Shown: in pieces, positions 60,301 to 64,000 of the stretch | Numbering within the stretch: position 1 is the first letter of the stretch | Layout: each line of letters begins with the position of its first letter | From: Patiria pectinifera | Taxonomy: Eukaryota > Echinodermata > Asteroidea > Valvatida > Asterinidae | NCBI GenBank assembly: GCA_029964075.1 | Contig: CM057129.1 | Coordinates: 13,197,430 to 13,261,429, forward strand | Reading direction: 5' to 3' | Length of the DNA: 64,000 bases | Notes under the pieces: generated by a model | Databases searched by the model: none | Told to the model about the DNA's origin: nothing | Seen by the model: the letters and a program-made list of their open reading frames with translations, nothing else | Program-made: the position numbers and the translations under genes

Positions 60301-63300
60301 AACAACTAAACTTGTTGAACTTTCAGCTCAGTGGATACCGTCAATTTTCTAGAAAACAGAAAACGTACGCATAAGTTTTGGGTTTTGTAACTGGATTCCG
60401 TTGCTAACGCACCTTCAATAACTGTTTTCTTCTGAATGATACCATTTCAGGCGGAAATATTTCACCAGTCCTATTTCACTTTGAGAAACAGTACTGGGGG
60501 GTTTAGTGACTTATCGGTTATTCGTTATCCTTAAAAATCTACAAAACCTTCCCCCGCAACAAAAAACATCTCAGTGGAGTTTTGCTTTTTTTTTAAAGTT
60601 GAAAATAATTTCTCATCAAACAAAAAGGGAAAATACCAAGAAAAAAACATAGTTTTTTGGAAGTTAATTTCAAAGTTTGTCTGTTCCAAACACCACCCAC
60701 CTCATGAAAGTTATCTTCAGTTACGCCACTCTTGTCGATATCTCGTATATTACGCAGCGTTTGGATGTACAGAAAATCCATCTGAAACAACAACAAAACG
60801 GACAAAATCTTTACAAAGACTGTGGTAGAGATTAAATATGACACTAGTTGTCCTATATCCTCCAAAATACAGTCTAATTCACAAAAGACAGTGAGTTTGT
60901 TTCTGCATTCAATAGGGGACGTTGAACAATAGAGGACAACAGGGTCCCCAATTCCCGAGAGGTCCCCGATTTGGGTTCGTGTACAAAACATATGGGAGGT
61001 CTTCCTAAAAAGTTGGTACAAACAAAAGAGGGATAATAGGGGGTCCCCGATTGCAGGCAAATACACACTTGGGTAAGTGAGTGAGTGAGTGAGTCAATCA
61101 GTCTGGTACAAGAGGCTGGTTCTCTCTCAGGATTGATTGACACTCTCTGTACCTCTTCGAGATCCTCGACAGTCAATGGCATCCCGGCCAGCTGCTTCCA
61201 GACCATGGGAGCCAGGTGGAGATCTAGGGGCTTCTTGGTGCGGACTGCTACCCCGAGGAGGACACCTAGGAACTTGAAGAGTAGGAGGTGCTCCTCTGTA
61301 CACATGCATGGGTTCAGCAGGAACCTGGCATATGGAAAAGGGGAAATGCTATAGTTAGCACAAGGTTCAGCAGTGCCTTGAAATTGGCCATGATGGGTAT
61401 TGTCTGCAGCATGGCATTTTAGTCCAGTCCATCACAAGTTCAGTCGCAAGTAAATCGCAAGTCCAATCACAGGTCCAGTCATATGGATGAACAAAAACAC
61501 AGTACTGCCTGTGTCATGGCCTTGTGACTGACTTGTGATTGACCTACGAGGAGTTGTGTGGAATTAACCTATCGCGTTAGAATCACGTCACACACCTAGT
61601 GAAATATTGCCCAATTACATGATATACTAATGCATGCGGAACGCGCAAAATCTGAGACAAACAAAACTTGACATACACAAATTTTACAGGGTTGTCTAAG
61701 GGGCGAGGCTAACTCGCAAACGGCGATAGGTCAATTGGGATGGACTTGACAGCAACACTGATAAAGTGAGGAATTCTTATAGGTTTTGCAATTATTGATG
61801 CTTTAGGTTACGGTACGTTTTCCCATTATTGTTACAGGAGGTCTTTAAAAATTCTCAGTTGGGCAAACTGACCTGTCCAGATTTCAACTAGCATTTAGTT
61901 CCAACATTGGGCATAGCAGACATCAAAAATAAAGAAAGGAATTCTTTTAGGTTTTCCCAATTATTGTTGGAGGTGGTCTTTAAATCTTTCTCAGTTGGGT
62001 CAACTCACCTGTCCCGATTGCTGCCCGCATCGGCTGCAGCATTGGGCGTGGCAATCAGCAACGGGACCACGCCCGTCTCCAACTCCTGACACATCTCGGT
62101 GATGGTGTCATCAAACACACCCCCGGCATCGTCGGCCCCCTCCCCTACCAGCTTGACCTTCCAGGCCCGGGCTGGGAGCCGGAGATCCCCTGGCTTCATG
62201 CGGACCACCTGCTTTGCAATCTGGCTGAAGATGGGCTTGCACTTGCGCCCCCTGCCAAGGGCAAAATCAGAAAAGGGCTCAAGAAAAATCTACAGTACAG
62301 ACTATTTTCAAATCCTTTGAATTCTCAGTTTTTTAATTGTAATTCAATAACATCACCATTTTCACGAAAGGGACGGTTGTTTGAAAAGTTGCATTTTTTT
62401 CTCAATTTTGAGTTTTTCTCAATATTTTGCCGTAAATCATTTGTGAGGCGTTCTGGCAAATTGAGACAGAACTGGGCAGAAGTCAAAATGAGGGTTTGTG
62501 GGTATCAGGAAAGAGAATAAAATTCTCCTTTCAATACTGTTTGTTGCACTTCAGTCGGACATTCCGTTGACAAGTGATGGCTGTTTGAAGTTCGCATTTA
62601 TCGACGTCTTAGAAAAGTAAAGTACTGAGAAAAAGGCCTTTAAAGTTTCGACTGTTTTGTAGTCGTGAAAATGAAAGATGCTGATTGTTTTTCCTTAAAA
62701 ACATTGTTATTCCATGATTTTTTTTCTATTTCTTTAAAATGTGTGTAGTAGAAGTATCAAATATTACAAATATGCATAAATCGAGAAAAAGCAAAAGCAA
62801 AAGCGTGCCGAAAGATATGCATGCCCCTTCCTTGTGGTAAAGTAAGTAGAACAGAATGGGGTTAACGAAGGTCATTTTTTGTCTTTTATTCAGGAATGGA
62901 CATGCATCTGCTAGTATTGCACGGAGAACTCACGATAAACATTTTCAAATTGTGAAGAAACTTGTGATGTCTTTGTGCAGGCAATAGTGTTATAGTGTCA
63001 GTCACATTTCTATCAGCCTACCTAGTTGCCAGTCGCTTGACCGTGACCTGTGGGCCATAGTTCTTCCCCTGGACCATCGTCCGGCCGATGGACCGCACCA
63101 TGGGCAGTGTGTAGACCCTAGAGGCTAGTAGCGGCCGGAGAGGGCCATCGGTCAGTCCCGTCATGCCCCTGCTGCTCGCTGACATTGATCCCTGCAGGGG
63201 GAAAGGAGAGGGTTGGCTGTCTGCTGCGATGTGGTCCATTATACAAATGTTGTCAGGTGTGCAAAGTCCATGGCATTTCATATTCCTTAGTGGTGCAACT

Positions 63301-64000
63301 GGCACCTGAAGCGAATGCCATTTGCCACTTATGAGCATACCGGTACAAACGCCATGGACTATATCTCAACAGACAACTCTTTTATTATAGACCATATCAC
63401 ATTTATGTTTACAAATTGGATGTTGTGGTCATGCAATGTCAACTTTCTGCAAATTATTCTCTTCTGCACTGCATGTGTATCTCTTAAATATTATTGGTGT
63501 AATCGTGGTGACATAAACTGTTTAATACGGGCCACATAACACAAAAAGATGCTTAAATGTTTGGGTTGACTGTCTTTTGCCCAATGGTACATGTATGACT
63601 ACACAGTTAACATGATATGGTCTATACCACGGTTTCAACATATTTTTTTGAATCTTTAAGAATTAGCAATATATTTTGTTTCTAAACTGCAATTTTTCTA
63701 GCAATACAAAAGTTGTTCAGTTTTCAACGAGACATCGAACATAAAATTCTGCCCAAGTTTAGTGATGGAATATTTAATTAACAAATCTGAATTATTAGCC
63801 ACTGGATGGTCCAAATACCAAGATACATAATTGTTTAACAAATGGAAAAGAAGTTCACATTCTGGCTTTTGTGTCCCCTAAATTATGCAAATTTGGCTTT
63901 TTTTCCCCTCTCAGAATTGCACTGAAAAGGATGAAAAAAATGAATCCTTTGATTTTTCTCACCTGGGTGGGGCTGAGGTTGAGCAGCCGCCAAGATGCGT
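57112..64000 (-). CDS. HERC1: HERC1-type HECT E3 ubiquitin ligase, C-terminal part (nine exons, 5' end beyond window)
   Basis: HERC1 is a giant cytosolic or Golgi-associated HECT ubiquitin ligase with RCC1-like domains. Only the C-terminal 449 residues lie here. Nine exons with GT-AG junctions join in frame and match the human C-terminus closely: [12 protein letters not shown], then [98 protein letters not shown] and AQTCFFQLR. The last contains the catalytic Cys (codon 57270-57268) that accepts ubiquitin as a thioester. The HECT domain is complete; the RCC1, SPRY and WD regions would be to the right, outside the window. Orthology to HERC1 rather than HERC2 is based on the segment upstream of the HECT domain and the C-terminal tail ending DSEYT. 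No clear AATAAA was seen on this strand just past the stop. Confidence 0.95.
57725..57965 (-). mobile_element. Family 3 SINE in the last HERC1 intron
   Basis: cccctgttcatcaggcca, actcctgggtggagagagg and ggcttgcccaagaacaca, ending in a degenerate B box gtgttcaaacccaca and A box. Same orientation as the gene. Confidence 0.8.
58074..58245 (-). CDS. HERC1: HERC1 exon, second from the end
   Basis: Reads [39 protein letters not shown] and [16 protein letters not shown]. It covers the hinge and start of the HECT C-lobe. Phase 2 in, phase 0 out. Confidence 0.97.
58568..58702 (+). repeat. ~130-bp direct repeat, copy 2, HERC1 last intron region
   Basis: Second copy of 56940-57075, same orientation, about 1.63 kb away, between two HERC1 exons. 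Confidence 0.7.
59088..59221 (-). CDS. HERC1: HERC1 exon, third from the end
   Basis: Reads [38 protein letters not shown], phase 0 in and phase 2 out. The sequence just past the donor resembles a repeat also seen at 23.8-24.0 kb. Confidence 0.96.
59690..59950 (-). mobile_element. Family 1 SINE with tRNA-like module, minus-strand copy in a HERC1 intron
   Basis: gcttgaacttgcaacctc is the B box and actctaccaactgagcta the A box on the minus strand, followed by the body catgtagccagggatcacg shared with 26.3 kb. It is the copy with the most tRNA-like cloverleaf region. Confidence 0.78.
60040..60192 (-). CDS. HERC1: HERC1 exon, fourth from the end
   Basis: Fifty-one codons, [16 protein letters not shown] to RLHEMDRQ, phase 0 at both ends. 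PGGRSIPLT and the REYVERA segment are HECT N-lobe signatures. Confidence 0.97.
60701..60781 (-). CDS. HERC1: HERC1 exon, fifth from the end
   Basis: Twenty-seven codons, [19 protein letters not shown] then VTEDNFHE, phase 0 at both ends. Human HERC1 has VDLLYVQTLNSI here. Confidence 0.95.
61153..61324 (-). CDS. HERC1: HERC1 exon, sixth from the end
   Basis: Reads [35 protein letters not shown] and [22 protein letters not shown], matching the human N-lobe. Phase 2 in, phase 0 out; the donor is GAG before gtacag. Confidence 0.96.
61425..61560. repeat. Degenerate CAAGTC-type repeat in a HERC1 intron
   Basis: tccatcacaagttcagtcgc and caagtccaatcac resemble the 37.3-37.6 kb minisatellite; the right half (cttgtgactgacttgtga) is its inverse. 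Followed by unassigned intron sequence to 62008. Confidence 0.5.
62009..62251 (-). CDS. HERC1: HERC1 exon, seventh from the end (HECT domain start)
   Basis: Reads [37 protein letters not shown] and [16 protein letters not shown] to SNRDR. This is the beginning of the HECT N-lobe. Phase 2 at both ends. Confidence 0.96.
62252..63021. other. HERC1: HERC1 intron
   Basis: A+T-rich intron with no repeat family recognised. Donor gtaggc at the right end, acceptor ttggcag at the left end (minus strand). Confidence 0.8.
63022..63191 (-). CDS. HERC1: HERC1 exon, eighth from the end
   Basis: Begins [13 protein letters not shown] after ccctgcag and contains [10 protein letters not shown] and [18 protein letters not shown]. 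Phase 0 in, phase 2 out. This is the conserved strip N-terminal to the HECT domain. Confidence 0.95.
63192..63962. other. HERC1: HERC1 intron
   Basis: Intron between the two right-most exons, minus-strand donor gtgaga and acceptor ccctgcag. No repeat family recognised. Confidence 0.8.
63963..64000 (-). CDS. HERC1: HERC1 exon (partial at window edge)
   Basis: Reads [12 protein letters not shown] on the minus strand and ends in phase 0 at CAG before gtgaga. Its 5' part lies beyond base 64000. Confidence 0.85.

Noticed and set aside
60874-61305. Extended 143-codon reading of the HERC1 exon through its donor
   Set aside because: Homology stops exactly at GAAGAG before gtacag, and the next HERC1 exon continues the protein in phase, so the extension is intron.

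Overview
This is an animal nuclear window, about 60% A+T, with intron-rich genes in a dense background of satellites, foldback/MITE elements and tRNA-derived SINEs. Two conserved genes and one single-exon receptor-like gene are supported. The proteins align over their length with the vertebrate orthologues as I remember them. The abundance of TACATG runs, SINEs with the motif CTCCTGGGTGGAGAGAGG and GAGGGCGCTGT boxes suggests an invertebrate deuterostome. I lean towards an echinoderm such as a sea star, with amphioxus or a hemichordate as alternatives. The species is not provable from this sequence.

Layout. 1-10.4 kb has no gene I can support. It holds a possible inverted-repeat element (0.75-2.6 kb), a hAT-like element filled with a GAGTCC hexamer repeat (3.86-4.49 kb) and two oppositely oriented arrays of a ~59-bp repeat (5.8-6.7 and 8.6-10.1 kb). 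The same repeat core recurs as perfect 35-bp inverted copies at 5180 and 10560. 10.68-36.13 kb (+) is a complete HSD17B4 gene, the peroxisomal multifunctional enzyme type 2, in 22 coding exons that I could join in frame to 738 codons ending in the peroxisomal signal AKL. Its introns are full of mobile elements. 36.4-49.6 kb is intergenic: an 11-bp tandem repeat, a palindromic double-hairpin satellite (39.1-40.6 kb), a 1.3-kb TIR element, and a ~210-bp repeat array interrupted by a 224-bp satellite (42.6-47.1 kb).

49.79-51.84 kb (-) is an uninterrupted 682-codon gene for a type I membrane protein. It has three Ig-like domains, one membrane segment and a long tail with twelve tyrosines, including YxxP and ITIM/ITSM-like motifs. 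52-57 kb holds more MITEs and a non-LTR retrotransposon remnant. 57.11-64.0 kb (-) is the 3' end of a HERC1-type giant E3 ligase: nine exons (449 residues) with the end of the upstream region and the whole HECT domain including its catalytic cysteine. The gene continues past the right edge.

The three genes have unrelated roles: peroxisomal beta-oxidation, cell-surface signalling and ubiquitin ligation. Nothing suggests a functional cluster. The unusual content is in the repeats and in the tail of the Ig receptor.
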